Positions 34,546 to 43,367 of a stretch of DNA of 64,000 nt are shown piece by piece; the first letter of the stretch is position 1; each line of letters starts with the position of its first letter. Both the position numbers and the translations under genes were made by a program. Below the pieces are notes generated by a model. That model did no database searches. It was not told the origin of the DNA and saw only the letters and a program-made list of their open reading frames with translations. The stretch is from Chloracidobacterium sp. (GTDB lineage: Bacteria; Acidobacteriota; Blastocatellia; Pyrinomonadales; Pyrinomonadaceae), in assembly GCA_016716305.1 (NCBI GenBank), contig JADJWP010000002.1, forward strand, positions 1,920,501 through 1,984,500. Reading direction: 5' to 3'.

Positions 34546-34848
34546 TCATTCGGTTGGCTTCGGATGACCCTGCTGAACCACATGAGTCAGTTCATGCGAG
34601 ATCATCTGTTCGCCTTCGGGCGTATGCGGTGCATATTTACCCGGAGCGAAGAACAGATCGTTGCCCTTTGTAAACGCATTGACCCCAAGCATCGTCGGCG
34701 CATGGCTTTCATGAACCCGCACCGCAGAAAGGTCCGCCCCGAATGACGTCTCCATCCGATGACGCAGGTCCTGCGGCAATTCTTTCGGCTGCGGTTTGCC
34801 CACGGCCGCGGCCGACTGCGCCAGGTGCCCTTTTCCGGTATCTTCCAT
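34546..34848 (-). CDS. DUF4157 domain protein
   Basis: 100 residues, almost nothing but a DUF4157 domain: LPQDLRHRMETSFGADLSAV, RVHESHAPTMLGVNAFTKGN, LFFAPGKYAPHTPEGEQMIS and HELTHVVQQGHP. The HELTH is an HExxH zinc motif. In other bacteria the domain is often attached to or near toxins and extracellular contractile injection system cargo, and is thought to be an inert or autoproteolytic metallopeptidase-like module. Here it stands alone, without signal peptide and without eCIS genes nearby. GAGAAGGAGAGATTT-type bases precede the ATG, a good ribosome site. Confidence 0.88.
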   Translation of the reverse strand: MEDTGKGHLAQSAAAVGKPQPKELPQDLRHRMETSFGADLSAVRVHESHAPTMLGVNAFTKGNDLFFAPGKYAPHTPEGEQMISHELTHVVQQGHPKPTE

Positions 34849-34932
34849 AAATCTCTCCTTCTCGATCGTTTGTTTACTGCTTCAATATAATAATGCGGAA
34901 TTCTTGCATATAATCGGTCAAACGCAAACACT

Positions 34933-35625
34933 ATGTTTCGCTTTCGCTCGAATAAACTGGAACGTATCGATACAGGCGATTACTCGCCGGACGAATATCG
35001 GCGTTTTCTTCGCGAGATCGCCTTCATCAATCGTTACGTCGGCGATCGCAAAGCTTTGAAAAACACTCTCTTTCGCGATATTGACCACAACGACCCGAAG
35101 GAGTTTTCGGTACTCGACGTCGGCAGCGGGTCTGGCGAGCTGCTGCGTACGGTCGCTGAATATGCTGACAAAAGCGGCCGTCGGGTATCGCTCACCGGGA
35201 TCGACCTCAATCCGATCTCGGCATCAACGACAAGATCGATGTCTTCCGATCATCCCTCGATCGCTTCCGTACGGGGTGACGCGTTCGCATTGCCTTTTGA
35301 CGACGCCGCATTTGAGTACGCGATCTCATCCCTTTTCTTCCATCATCTGACCGATGCCGAAATTCCCTTCGTTTTGAGAGAAATGCGGCGCGTTTCGCGT
35401 CTCGGGGTCTTTATCATCGATCTTCATCGTCACCCCGTCGCATATGCCGGTTATAAACTCTTTTGTGCGGCATTCGGCATTTCGCGGCTTGTGAGGCACG
35501 ACGGATCGCTGTCTGTCCTGCGCGGATTCAAGGCATCGGAACTTCAAGAACTGGGCGGCTCAGAAAATGGCCGGATCGCGGTCGTCACGCGCCATTTCCC
35601 ATATCGGCTGGTGATGCGCGCCTGA
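34933..35625 (+). CDS. Class I SAM-dependent methyltransferase
   Basis: 230 residues. The SAM site is visible: VLDVGSGSGELLRTV (motif I), GIDLNPISA (motif II acid), RGDAFALPFDDAAFEYAISS and FFHHLTDAEIPFVLREMRRV (post-motifs). Substrate unknown; MRRVSRLGVFIIDLHRHPVA is typical of small-molecule or quinone-like acceptors. A TATAAT at 34909-34914 could be its -10 element. It converges with the second, larger methyltransferase gene 8 bp away. Confidence 0.9.
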   Translation: MFRFRSNKLERIDTGDYSPDEYRRFLREIAFINRYVGDRKALKNTLFRDIDHNDPKEFSVLDVGSGSGELLRTVAEYADKSGRRVSLTGIDLNPISASTTRSMSSDHPSIASVRGDAFALPFDDAAFEYAISSLFFHHLTDAEIPFVLREMRRVSRLGVFIIDLHRHPVAYAGYKLFCAAFGISRLVRHDGSLSVLRGFKASELQELGGSENGRIAVVTRHFPYRLVMRA

Positions 35626-35633
35626 GTGAAGGC

Positions 35634-37187
35634 TTAAGCCTCGAACATGCCGATACGTGCCAGATCGCCGAGGCTCGCATCAAGCCATTCCGGCAGCGTT
35701 CTCAAGATCTCGTGTTTCCCCTCGATATCGTGTGCCGACCTTATGAACTTGCCGAGTTCGTCAAAAACAGCGTTTCGCGATCTTGTCCCGTCCAGGAGCT
35801 GAAGCAAGTGCCTTGAAACGCGGTCCTCGATCTTCATATCCAGGCCGAATTGCGTCAGTACATTCGCAGCGTTCTTCATTTGCCAGCGCGCCAGACGGCT
35901 GATCCGTGGCATCGAACTCGCAGCGGTTTCAGCTGTCGGCTGATAAACATGCAGTTCGATCATGTTCGAGGCAAGGGCGATCTGAAGTACTATCTTACGG
36001 ACGATCTCGATCTGCGATTCCCAGTCGTCTGCTGCAAAACCCGCTTCGCTCAACTTCCGTTTGCTGTCTTCGACAAGTTCGCCAAATGGCAATGCACGGC
36101 CCCAAACCGTCCCGAGCTTTGCAATGGCCGTTTTTGCCAGTGGCAGGTCCAGCTCGATCCCGGTTCCCTTTGGCCCGACGAACCGTTCGACCTTTGCTGA
36201 CGCGAGGTCGGGTTCGGCTCCTGCCGGACGCATCGATGAAGCGATCAAAAATCTGTCGACTATCGACGGTTCAAGATCGCGTTCGAGGTCTGCGGAACGA
36301 TGCACGAACAGGGTCTGGCGAAATGCCCTCCCGCGAAGAAAATCGAGATACTGTTCGCGCTCGACGGCATCATCAAGCGAATCGACGAAATTGCGGGCGG
36401 CTGCCGAAAGGTCGTTCGTGCCCATCGCGTGGAGTTCGGCCTCGGCAAGGAACTGCAGCCCATGCTCGCCGAGCATATCGGCAAACTGATGAAAATAGAA
36501 CGGTGTGTTGAGATCCGAGAGGTCGTCGTGGAAAACATCCGCGGCGGCGTGAACCGCGTGCCGCTTCAGCTCATTCGCAAGCGTCTGCTGGAACGTCCCA
36601 CGGTTCGGGGTATTTTCTGCAGCAAATTTGAGGAATGAGAGTGCCGTTGCGACCTTTTCGGTGGGTTCACTGATATTGCGGCTTGCGAAACGCATAGCCC
36701 GCTGTGCGATCTCGCGTTCGTGCGCTCCGGGATAGGCGCTGTAGCTAAGATAACCGACGCCGTTCGATGCAAGTAGCTCGGCGAATAATCCCAGCGTACG
36801 TTCACGAACGACATCAGGTATCCATGAGAACAGACCATGGGCCGTGATGTAATCGAATTTGCCGAAATCGGCCTCAGACATCTCCATCACGTCCATCTGA
36901 CGGAATTCGACGTTAGTCAATCCAAGTTCCGCGGCCGCGGCTTTTGCATCATCGATATGGCCTATGCCGAGATCGACCCCGACAAAGGTCGCCTTGGGCA
37001 TAATGTAGGCCTGAGCTATCAGATTACTGCCGTTTCCGCAGCCGAGTTCGAGCACGCGGCAGGTTTCGACCGCGGGCGGGTCCATTCCGAAAAGCGTCGC
37101 CTGTGTCGCCAAACGGTCGGGAAAGGTCTGAACGAAGAACTTGCTTGGGTACGGAAGCCGGTCGTATGAGAAATCGTCTGTCATCAT
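35634..37187 (-). CDS. Methyltransferase with methyltransferase regulatory domain
   Basis: 517 residues. An N-terminal class I methyltransferase (~15-190; CRVLELGCGNGSNLIAQAYI, FVGVDLGIGHIDDAK, VEFRQMDVMEM, YITAHGLFSWIPD) is followed by the 'methyltransferase regulatory domain' (~200-290; IAQRAMRFASRN to ADVFHDDLSDLNTPFYFHQF) and a helical C-terminal region of about 200 residues with LARWQMKNAANVLTQF. The family is described in proteobacteria and planctomycetes; target and regulation are unknown. It heads a minus-strand group with the SnoaL-like and ferredoxin-like genes upstream. Confidence 0.9.
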   Translation of the reverse strand: MMTDDFSYDRLPYPSKFFVQTFPDRLATQATLFGMDPPAVETCRVLELGCGNGSNLIAQAYIMPKATFVGVDLGIGHIDDAKAAAAELGLTNVEFRQMDVMEMSEADFGKFDYITAHGLFSWIPDVVRERTLGLFAELLASNGVGYLSYSAYPGAHEREIAQRAMRFASRNISEPTEKVATALSFLKFAAENTPNRGTFQQTLANELKRHAVHAAADVFHDDLSDLNTPFYFHQFADMLGEHGLQFLAEAELHAMGTNDLSAAARNFVDSLDDAVEREQYLDFLRGRAFRQTLFVHRSADLERDLEPSIVDRFLIASSMRPAGAEPDLASAKVERFVGPKGTGIELDLPLAKTAIAKLGTVWGRALPFGELVEDSKRKLSEAGFAADDWESQIEIVRKIVLQIALASNMIELHVYQPTAETAASSMPRISRLARWQMKNAANVLTQFGLDMKIEDRVSRHLLQLLDGTRSRNAVFDELGKFIRSAHDIEGKHEILRTLPEWLDASLGDLARIGMFEA

Positions 37188-37257
37188 TGGAAAACAATAT
37201 CACAGACGATGCCGTTGATCTGCCGCCTTTAGATACAAGTCGCGGCGAGCCAAAGCT

Positions 37258-37659
37258 CTATCTGGCGGGTTTGAGCATTGCGCCCATCTTTTCGCGGATC
37301 AGGTTGATGGCCCTGAGGGGGCGAACCATTACTTTGAATTCGCTGATCTCCCAGTCGCCGTTCCACTTGATCATATCGACGCCGTTGACGATGATGCCGT
37401 CGATCTCGGTCTCGAACTCCAGCACCGCATCGCTCTCGCCGACGATCTCGCGGACGTATCTGAAAGATTCGTTGCCGAACACCTGCACCGCCGCCGACAG
37501 ATACATCGTCGTGACCGCCTTCCCGACCTGCGGCGTGTGAACGACCGGCGAGTAGAAAACGACATCCTCAGCCAACAATTCGCCAAGCCCGCTCGCATCG
37601 CGAGTGCGGACGATATTGTGCCAGGTTTCCAGAACCTTTACCACGGAGTTTCTTGCCAT
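37258..37659 (-). CDS. SnoaL/NTF2-like protein
   Basis: 133 residues, one NTF2-like domain: VLETWHNIVRTRDASGLGEL, LAEDVVFYSPVVHTPQVGKA, the FETEIDGIIVNGVDMIKWNG sheet and a C-terminal helix. No signal peptide. Members are polyketide cyclases, isomerases or simple binding proteins; function is not deducible. It starts inside the end of the upstream ferredoxin-like gene (22-bp overlap), so the two are translated together. Confidence 0.88.
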   Translation of the reverse strand: MARNSVVKVLETWHNIVRTRDASGLGELLAEDVVFYSPVVHTPQVGKAVTTMYLSAAVQVFGNESFRYVREIVGESDAVLEFETEIDGIIVNGVDMIKWNGDWEISEFKVMVRPLRAINLIREKMGAMLKPAR

Positions 37660-38312
37660 TCTCTAGACCTGTTCCATTGTTCCTCTGAATACCAACGGAT
37701 ATCGCAAAATCGGCCGTCGGCAACGAGCCAGTCATGTATGACGAACGACGTTTCCGAAACAATCAGCCACCGACAAGGTGATGATCCGACGAAGGAGAAC
37801 ATTACCGGATGGAAGTTATCCTGATACCAGGAGAAAGAGAGTCTTGTGGAGATTTCGTCTGATCTAAATTCGCTGAACTTGTATTCAATGTATTCGCTAT
37901 TCCTCGCGAGGACGTCCCTCTGAAACTTAGTCGCTAGGTCGCGGGGTGAGATAGTCCTGTCGTCCTCGTCAATGGCATCGAATGTTACATGGTTGCGTGA
38001 AATGGGCTTGCAGTCAGTAATTTTCGTGTCTGCCAACTGGGCCTTCCCTGACTCAGCAAGCCTTCGAAGAATCTCACTGTCGGATCCTTGATAACGAATG
38101 CACTCCAACTCACTACCAATCAGGGCTCGGAGCATCTTGCTAACTTCATTAGCGGTTTCAGGTTGCTTTGAAACGTAGCAGTGATATTCGCTATCGTATG
38201 CGAAAAGGTCGGGGGCCTCCATTCGAGGTATATCACATGCGGTGCAACAACCATCGCAAACGTAGAAGGGTCCCGGAGCGTTGTACTTATGCGGTTTTTC
38301 TAAAGTAGCCAA
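37638..38312 (-). CDS. Ferredoxin-like N-terminus fused to an unknown domain
   Basis: 224 residues from a TTG start at 38310-38312, chosen because AAAGGAG lies eight bases upstream and because the longer frame runs antisense-like through the zinc-ribbon gene. Residues ~10-90 resemble single-cluster ferredoxin-like proteins: YNAPGPFYVCDGCCTACDIP, APDLFAYDSEYHCYVSKQP. Four Cys lie within 10 residues, but the usual C-terminal CP motif is replaced by a single Cys (ELECIRYQG). Residues ~95-224 hold a second domain with FSWYQDNFHPVMFSFVGS and SETSFVIHDWLVAD that I do not recognise. The zinc-ribbon gene ends five bases upstream. Confidence 0.7.
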   Translation of the reverse strand: MATLEKPHKYNAPGPFYVCDGCCTACDIPRMEAPDLFAYDSEYHCYVSKQPETANEVSKMLRALIGSELECIRYQGSDSEILRRLAESGKAQLADTKITDCKPISRNHVTFDAIDEDDRTISPRDLATKFQRDVLARNSEYIEYKFSEFRSDEISTRLSFSWYQDNFHPVMFSFVGSSPCRWLIVSETSFVIHDWLVADGRFCDIRWYSEEQWNRSREWQETPW

Positions 38313-38317
38313 GGTCT

Positions 38318-38599
38318 CTACTCCTTTAACGTTTCTGGCTCCGAGTTTATTCTTTCCAACACCCCGGGCTGTTCGCCTTCGAACTGCTGGTATTGCAGTA
38401 GGTCTTTCTCGGTGAAGTCGACGGCGAGTTGGAGGTGACCGCAATGGACGCAGCCGTAGGCTCGTATGCCACGCGTTCCGGCCCCGAACAGGCTTTTCCA
38501 CATCGGAGTGTCATCCAGCTTGAAAAGGACCTTCGCCCCGTTCGAATCGAATATCGTACCCCCAACGAGCGATTCACTGCCGCATGCTAAACATTTCAT
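38318..38599 (-). CDS. Small zinc-ribbon protein
   Basis: 93 residues. CLACGS at the start and CVHCGH around residue 50 form a two-knuckle CxxC...CxxC zinc ribbon; between them lies a beta-rich stretch (IFDSNGAKVLFKLDDTPMWK). The C-terminal third is charged and probably disordered. A GAAGGAA ribosome site is seen. It may be a nucleic-acid- or protein-binding module. It precedes the ferredoxin-like gene by five bases, suggesting they work together. Confidence 0.75.
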   Translation of the reverse strand: MKCLACGSESLVGGTIFDSNGAKVLFKLDDTPMWKSLFGAGTRGIRAYGCVHCGHLQLAVDFTEKDLLQYQQFEGEQPGVLERINSEPETLKE

Positions 38600-38625
38600 A
38601 TCTAATTTCCTTCGAGAGTTGCGTG

Positions 38626-38940
38626 CTAAAGATCGCCAATATCGACGATACGATTGTAGTCGAGAGCGCTGTGTATCACATGCAGAATTCTGACGCCCTC
38701 GGCAATAGGGGCGTAAAAGATAAGATAATCGTCAAAGCCTTTGACGAGCGACATTCTGATTGAGGTCAATTCTGGGGCTTCGAATCTGCGCGGGCTGCCC
38801 AAATCCGGAAATTTCTCCAGCAGTTCAAAACATTCTTCGCAGCTATCGAGAAATTGTTCAGCAGTCGCTTGGTTGTACTGGGCTAAGTACGTTGATATCT
38901 CTACAAGTTCAGCAAATAGGCCGGGCGCATATTTGATCAT
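38626..38940 (-). CDS. parE: ParE/RelE family toxin
   Basis: 104 residues of the ParE fold: YAPGLFAELVEISTYLAQYN at the start, ECFELLEKFPDLGSPRRFEA in the middle and MSLVKGFDDYLIFYAPIAEGVRILHVIHSALD at the end. ParE toxins poison gyrase; the related RelE branch cuts mRNA. Its ATG overlaps the antitoxin stop by four bases (ATGA), the standard arrangement. Chromosomal type II module, probably autoregulated by the antitoxin-toxin complex. Confidence 0.92.
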   Translation of the reverse strand: MIKYAPGLFAELVEISTYLAQYNQATAEQFLDSCEECFELLEKFPDLGSPRRFEAPELTSIRMSLVKGFDDYLIFYAPIAEGVRILHVIHSALDYNRIVDIGDL

Positions 38941-39188
38941 TTCTTGGCTTCAATCCGTCGGCGCATCTCGGCCCGAACGTTTTCCATCGTGAATGTTTCA
39001 TCATCGCCCGCTTGAAGCCGTTCAAGCAGTAATGTCTCTAACCGCTTCTCGTTCCGTCGTTTCTGATCGGCCCGTATAAGGTCTCGGACGTATTCGCTTG
39101 CGCTACCGTATCCATTCTCCGTCAAAGTCTCTTCAACGAAGACCCGCATCGAATCGGGGAGCGAGATATTCATCGTCGTGGTCGCCAT
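38937..39188 (-). CDS. parD: ParD-like antitoxin
   Basis: 83 residues. The ribbon-helix-helix DNA-binding part is MATTTMNISLPDSMRVFVEE, followed by GYGSASEYVRDLIRADQKRR, the pattern of CC2985/ParD antitoxins. The acidic-basic C-terminal half should wrap the toxin. It precedes and overlaps parE. A promoter with TTGACA lies directly upstream. Confidence 0.93.
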   Translation of the reverse strand: MATTTMNISLPDSMRVFVEETLTENGYGSASEYVRDLIRADQKRRNEKRLETLLLERLQAGDDETFTMENVRAEMRRRIEAKK

Positions 39189-39195
39189 ACAGAAA

Positions 39196-39224
39196 ATCTA
39201 GACCCGATTGTCATCTTTTGTCAA
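39196..39224 (-). promoter_or_regulatory. Promoter of the parDE module
   Basis: On the minus strand TTGACA (39224-39219), a 17-bp spacer and CTAGAT (39201-39196) precede the parD ATG at 39188 by seven bases. The spacer contains a second TGACA word 10 bp after the first (TTGACAAAAGATGACAAT), a possible direct-repeat operator for the ParD RHH domain. Confidence 0.6.
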
Positions 39225-39241
39225 TATTTGCCAAGCATTAT

Positions 39242-40441
39242 TTACTCCATATTCCTCAATCTTAGTCTCAACGCCTGGAGCTTGATGAATCCTTCGGCGT
39301 CGTGTTGGTCGTAGGCGCCGGCGTCGTCTTCGAAGGTTACGACGCGTTCCCGGTACAAAGAGTTAGGCGATGTGCGGCCGGTGACGATCACGTTGCCTTT
39401 GTAGAGCTTCAGTCGGACGTCGCCATTCACGGTTTCCTGTGTCTGGTCGATCATCGAGCGTAGGATCTCGAACTCGGGCGCGAACCAAAAACCGTAATAG
39501 ACCGATTCGGCAAACTTCGTCCCGAGGCTGTCGCGGAGGCGCATCACTTCGCGGTCCATTGTTATCGATTCGATCGCTCGATGCGCGGCCTGTAAAATGG
39601 TCACACCCGGCGTTTCATAAACACCTCGCGACTTCATCCCGACGAAGCGGTTCTCGACCAGATCGACCCGGCCGATACCGTGTTCGCCGCCGAGGTAGTT
39701 AAGGTGAGAGAGAAGGTCGACTGCACCGTGTCCGACGCCGTTGATCGCCACGGGCTCGCCTTTTTCGAATGAGAGAACGATCTCTTCGGCCTGGTCCGAT
39801 GCGTTCTCCGGCGATCGCGTCAGCAGAAACATATCCTCGGGCGGTGCAGCCCAAGGGTCTTCCAGAACGCCGCCCTCGTAAGAGACATGCATTAGGTTGC
39901 GGTCCATCGAATATGGTTTTTCGGCGGTCGCCGTGACCGGAATGGCGTGCTTCTCGCAATAGGCGATCAGGTCGGCACGGCCTTTGAATTCCCAATGGCG
40001 CCACGGCGCGATCACCTTGATATCAGGCTGAAGTGCGTAGTAGGTCAACTCGAAACGGACCTGGTCGTTGCCCTTGCCAGTGGCTCCGTGGGCAACGGCA
40101 TCGGCGCCTTCTTTTCGGGCGATCTCGATCTGGCGTTTGGCGATGACAGGACGCGCAAGCGATGTGCCTAGCAGATAAACGCCCTCGTAAAGAGCGTTGG
40201 CTTTCACCGCAGTCCAGACGAAGTCCTTTACAAATTCTTCGCGTAGGTCTTCGACGTACAATTTCGATGCACCGGTCGCCTTGGCTTTCTCATCAAGGCC
40301 GGTCAGTTCCTCGCCCTGGCCGACGTCGGCGCAATAGCAGACGACCTCACAATCGTAGGTCTCTTTAATCCAAAGCAGCATCGCGGAGGTGTCCAATCCG
40401 CCGGAATATGCCAGGACGACCTTGTTGATCTTTTTATCCAT
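39242..40441 (-). CDS. argG: Argininosuccinate synthase
   Basis: 399 residues, full length. It joins citrulline and aspartate with ATP in arginine biosynthesis. The PP-loop is at the N-terminus (VVLAYSGGLDTSAMLLWI); GATGKGNDQVRFELT and SMDRNLMHVSYEGGVLEDP follow, and the C-terminal domain has LYRERVVTFEDDAGAYDQHD. It is divergently transcribed from argH across 88 bp, so both can be controlled together. No clear arginine box was seen in that gap. Confidence 0.97.
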   Translation of the reverse strand: MDKKINKVVLAYSGGLDTSAMLLWIKETYDCEVVCYCADVGQGEELTGLDEKAKATGASKLYVEDLREEFVKDFVWTAVKANALYEGVYLLGTSLARPVIAKRQIEIARKEGADAVAHGATGKGNDQVRFELTYYALQPDIKVIAPWRHWEFKGRADLIAYCEKHAIPVTATAEKPYSMDRNLMHVSYEGGVLEDPWAAPPEDMFLLTRSPENASDQAEEIVLSFEKGEPVAINGVGHGAVDLLSHLNYLGGEHGIGRVDLVENRFVGMKSRGVYETPGVTILQAAHRAIESITMDREVMRLRDSLGTKFAESVYYGFWFAPEFEILRSMIDQTQETVNGDVRLKLYKGNVIVTGRTSPNSLYRERVVTFEDDAGAYDQHDAEGFIKLQALRLRLRNME

Positions 40442-40529
40442 AAATAGCGGAAGCTGCTCAACATCCTAACAGTCGAGATAAAGCCTGTTGTAGAATCGAA
40501 GTATCGATTATAAGCAAACGGAGATTTGA

Positions 40530-41915
40530 ATGACCAACGCAGATCAGCTTTGGGGCGGCCGGTTCACCGAAAAGCCTCATGAAACATTCGCCGAGTTCAA
40601 CGATTCGTTCCGGTTCGACCGGCGATTGTTCGCCGCCGACATCCGCGGCAGCGTTGCTCACGCGAACGGTCTGTTGCGCGCCGGGCTGCTTTCACCGGAT
40701 GAGGCCGACGCGGTTATCGGCGGGCTGACGCAGCTGCTTGCCGATGCTGCGATCGTTCCGGACTTTTTTGCTTCTGACGCGGAGGACGTTCATTCCTTTA
40801 TCGAGGGCAAACTTGTCGAAGCGATCGGCGACGCCGGACGCAAGCTGCACACAGGGCGAAGCCGAAATGACCAGGTGGCGACGGCCTTGCGGATCTGGAT
40901 GCGTGAAGAGATCGACCGGATCGATGTGCTGACCCGCGACCTGCAGGCCGCGATCGTCGATATCGCCGAGGGGTTTCGCGATGCGGTGATGCCTGGATAC
41001 ACGCACCTTCAGCGAGCTCAACCCATATTGTTCGCACATTGGTGCCTTGCGTATTTCGAAATGTTCAGGCGTGACCGCGACCGGCTCAAAGATCTGTTCG
41101 TGCGTGTCAATGTGCTGCCGCTCGGATCCGGAGCACTTGCCGGAACCGGGTTTCCGATCGATCGGGAAGCTGTAGCGTCAGAGCTCGGTTTCAGCGCCGT
41201 CGCGGCAAACAGCCTTGACGCGGTGTCTGACCGCGATTTTGCGATCGAATTCACGTCGGTGTGTTCGCTCATCATGCTTCATTTATCGCGGATCGCCGAG
41301 GATATGATCATTTTCTGTTCGAACGAATTTGGCTTTATCAAATTGAGCGACGCCGTTTCGAGCGGTTCGAGTCTCATGCCGCAAAAAAAGAACCCCGACG
41401 CCCTTGAACTTCTGCGCGGCAAGGCCGGACGCGTCTTTGGCCACAATTCGGCGTTGCTTACGATGATGAAAGGTTTGCCGCTTGCTTATAACAAGGATAT
41501 GCAAGAGGACAAAGAGGCGGTCTTCGATACCGCCGACACCGTCAAGATCTCGCTGCGCGCGGCCGCTATAGTGGTCGAGAACGCGATCGTCGACGAGGAA
41601 CGCTCACGCGAAGCCGCCATCAAAGGCTACCTGAACGCCACCGAACTCGCCGACCACCTGGTAAAGAAAGGCGTGCCGTTCCGCACTGCACATGAGACGG
41701 TCGGCAGGATCGTCTTGCTCGGGATCGGCCAGGGCAAGGAGCTCGAGGAGCTGACGCTCGAAGAAATGCGGGCGATCGCGCCCGAGATAGACGACGGTGT
41801 ATTTCAGGCGCTGACCCTTGACCGAACAATTGGCAGCAAATCGGCGATCGGAGGAACGTCTCCGGTCCGCGTTGCTGCCGCACTTCAGGCTGCAAGAGAG
41901 TATTTGAATGGATAG
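40530..41915 (+). CDS. argH: Argininosuccinate lyase
   Basis: 461 residues. It splits argininosuccinate into arginine and fumarate. Signature GSSLMPQKKNPD (the mobile catalytic loop) is intact, as are LWGGRFTEKPHETFAEFNDS, KLHTGRSRNDQVATALRIWM and the TILQRAQP-like YTHLQRAQPILFAHW with the catalytic His. A GGAGATTTG ribosome site precedes ATG. The last eight bases overlap the thioesterase start. Confidence 0.97.
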   Translation: MTNADQLWGGRFTEKPHETFAEFNDSFRFDRRLFAADIRGSVAHANGLLRAGLLSPDEADAVIGGLTQLLADAAIVPDFFASDAEDVHSFIEGKLVEAIGDAGRKLHTGRSRNDQVATALRIWMREEIDRIDVLTRDLQAAIVDIAEGFRDAVMPGYTHLQRAQPILFAHWCLAYFEMFRRDRDRLKDLFVRVNVLPLGSGALAGTGFPIDREAVASELGFSAVAANSLDAVSDRDFAIEFTSVCSLIMLHLSRIAEDMIIFCSNEFGFIKLSDAVSSGSSLMPQKKNPDALELLRGKAGRVFGHNSALLTMMKGLPLAYNKDMQEDKEAVFDTADTVKISLRAAAIVVENAIVDEERSREAAIKGYLNATELADHLVKKGVPFRTAHETVGRIVLLGIGQGKELEELTLEEMRAIAPEIDDGVFQALTLDRTIGSKSAIGGTSPVRVAAALQAAREYLNG

Positions 41916-42342
41916 ATCTGAACTGATCGCCCGAACGGCTGAGAATGAACTGATGAGGTTCCTCGGCGTAAATATCGTTGAAACGACGCCCGAGCATGTC
42001 GTTCTGACAATGGAAGTGACCCCGAAAGTACATCAATATGTCGGGATCATGAACGGCGGCGTTTCGCTCTATCTTGCCGAGACGGCCGCCTCGATCGGCG
42101 TCGTTTCGAATGCCGACCTGACGAAGGTCACGCCCGTCGGCATCGAGATCAACGGCAATCACCTCCGCGCCGTCAGCAAGGGCCTGCTGACGGTCGAGGC
42201 AAGGCCGATCTACCCGGGCCGGACAATGAGCGTCTGGCAGATCGATATAACGAACGACAGACAAAAACTGATCTTCACCGGCAGGATCACTATCCTGCTC
42301 CAAAACCGCCCGGCGTTTCCGGCGATCTCCGATGATGCATAA
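41908..42342 (+). CDS. PaaI-type hotdog thioesterase
   Basis: 144 residues, single hotdog domain: VGIMNGGVSLYLAETAASIG with the conserved NGG and catalytic Glu/Asp helix, VTPVGIEINGNHLRAVSKG, LTVEARPIYPGRTMSVWQI and TGRITILL. Such enzymes hydrolyse acyl- or aryl-CoA thioesters. It overlaps argH at its start and tilS at its end, so it is part of an argH-thioesterase-tilS run; the substrate is unknown. Confidence 0.9.
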   Translation: MDRSELIARTAENELMRFLGVNIVETTPEHVVLTMEVTPKVHQYVGIMNGGVSLYLAETAASIGVVSNADLTKVTPVGIEINGNHLRAVSKGLLTVEARPIYPGRTMSVWQIDITNDRQKLIFTGRITILLQNRPAFPAISDDA

Positions 42343-43303
42343 ATTTGTCCGAGGCCTGATCACTGAATGGCGGAGGCTTGGATCGCAGTTCGAGGGCGAA
42401 ACGGCGATCGTTGCCGTTTCGGGCGGTGCTGATTCGGTCTCGATGCTGCTCGCTCTCGCAGATCTGCTAACTCGAAAAAAGCTGAGCCTGCGGCTTGTGG
42501 TCGCGCACTTCGACCACGGCCTCCGCGGAGCTGAGAGTAAGACTGACGCAGAATTTGTCCGCGGCCTTGCGACTTCGCTCGGGCTGGAATTCGTGCTTGG
42601 CAAGGGACGGATCGCTAAAACGGGAAACCTCGAGCAAAACGCTCGAAATGCGCGATACGCATATTTGCTGAAGGCCGCGAGCGATCAAAAAGCATTTGCC
42701 GTTCTGACCGCTCATACGCTGAACGATCAGGCCGAGACCCTTCTGATGAACCTGATCCGCGGAAGCGGACCCGAAGGGCTCGCGGCAATGCAACCTGTAA
42801 GGGAATTTGACGGGTCACAGATCAAACTCATCCGCCCATTGGTCCGCTGGGCGACTCGCCGTGAGACCGAAGCATTCTGCAAACATATGAAGATCGAACC
42901 GCGTGTCGACGCAATGAACATCGATCCGGCGTTCACACGTGTTCGCATCCGGAGCGAACTCTTGCCAATGCTTGAGACGTTCAATCCGAAGATCGTCGAG
43001 ACGCTGGCGCGGACAACGCAGTTGATGCAAGGATCGGCTGAAGCCCCGCGTGACGAGCCTGACATCGAGATGTCGATCCAATATCTGCGGTCATTCGAAA
43101 AGGCCCGGCTGTATTCCGTCATCCGGTCATGGCTGCGAGCGAATCGCGGAAACCTGAGGTCTTTGCAACTGAAACATATCGAAGTGATCGATCGTTTGAT
43201 CCATAGCCCAAAGAGCGGTCGAATGATCGAACTCCCCGGCGGAGGAAGGGTGATGAAACAGAAAGGACGCCTTGTTTACATAAATATTACGGTTGAAAAA
43301 TGA
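42332..43303 (+). CDS. tilS: tRNA(Ile)-lysidine synthase
   Basis: 323 residues. TilS adds lysine to C34 of the CAU tRNA-Ile. The PP-loop VAVSGGADSVSMLLA is near residue 27, LVVAHFDHGLRGAESKTDAE follows, then NARNARYAYLLKAASDQKAF and HTLNDQAETLLMNLIRGSG. The C-terminal region is shorter than in E. coli TilS. Start ATG ATG: either codon is possible. The gene sits before ftsH, as in many bacteria. Confidence 0.93.
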   Translation: MMHKFVRGLITEWRRLGSQFEGETAIVAVSGGADSVSMLLALADLLTRKKLSLRLVVAHFDHGLRGAESKTDAEFVRGLATSLGLEFVLGKGRIAKTGNLEQNARNARYAYLLKAASDQKAFAVLTAHTLNDQAETLLMNLIRGSGPEGLAAMQPVREFDGSQIKLIRPLVRWATRRETEAFCKHMKIEPRVDAMNIDPAFTRVRIRSELLPMLETFNPKIVETLARTTQLMQGSAEAPRDEPDIEMSIQYLRSFEKARLYSVIRSWLRANRGNLRSLQLKHIEVIDRLIHSPKSGRMIELPGGGRVMKQKGRLVYINITVEK

Positions 43304-43367
43304 GCCTCAGCCCTCTACAATCAAAGATTGGCGTTTGGCGCTGAATTGAAAAGGATTAGGAACAACG

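Noticed and set aside
38315..38501. Extended N-terminus for the ferredoxin-like protein
   Set aside because: The extra 63 residues are Arg/Pro-rich, overlap the zinc-ribbon gene in another frame, and a good ribosome site precedes the internal TTG.
40442..40529. Arginine repressor box between argG and argH
   Set aside because: No convincing palindromic ARG box; only generic A/T-rich promoter-like sequence is seen.
43305..43367. RNA element upstream of ftsH
   Set aside because: No stable hairpin or known motif; only the small overlapping ORF is noted.
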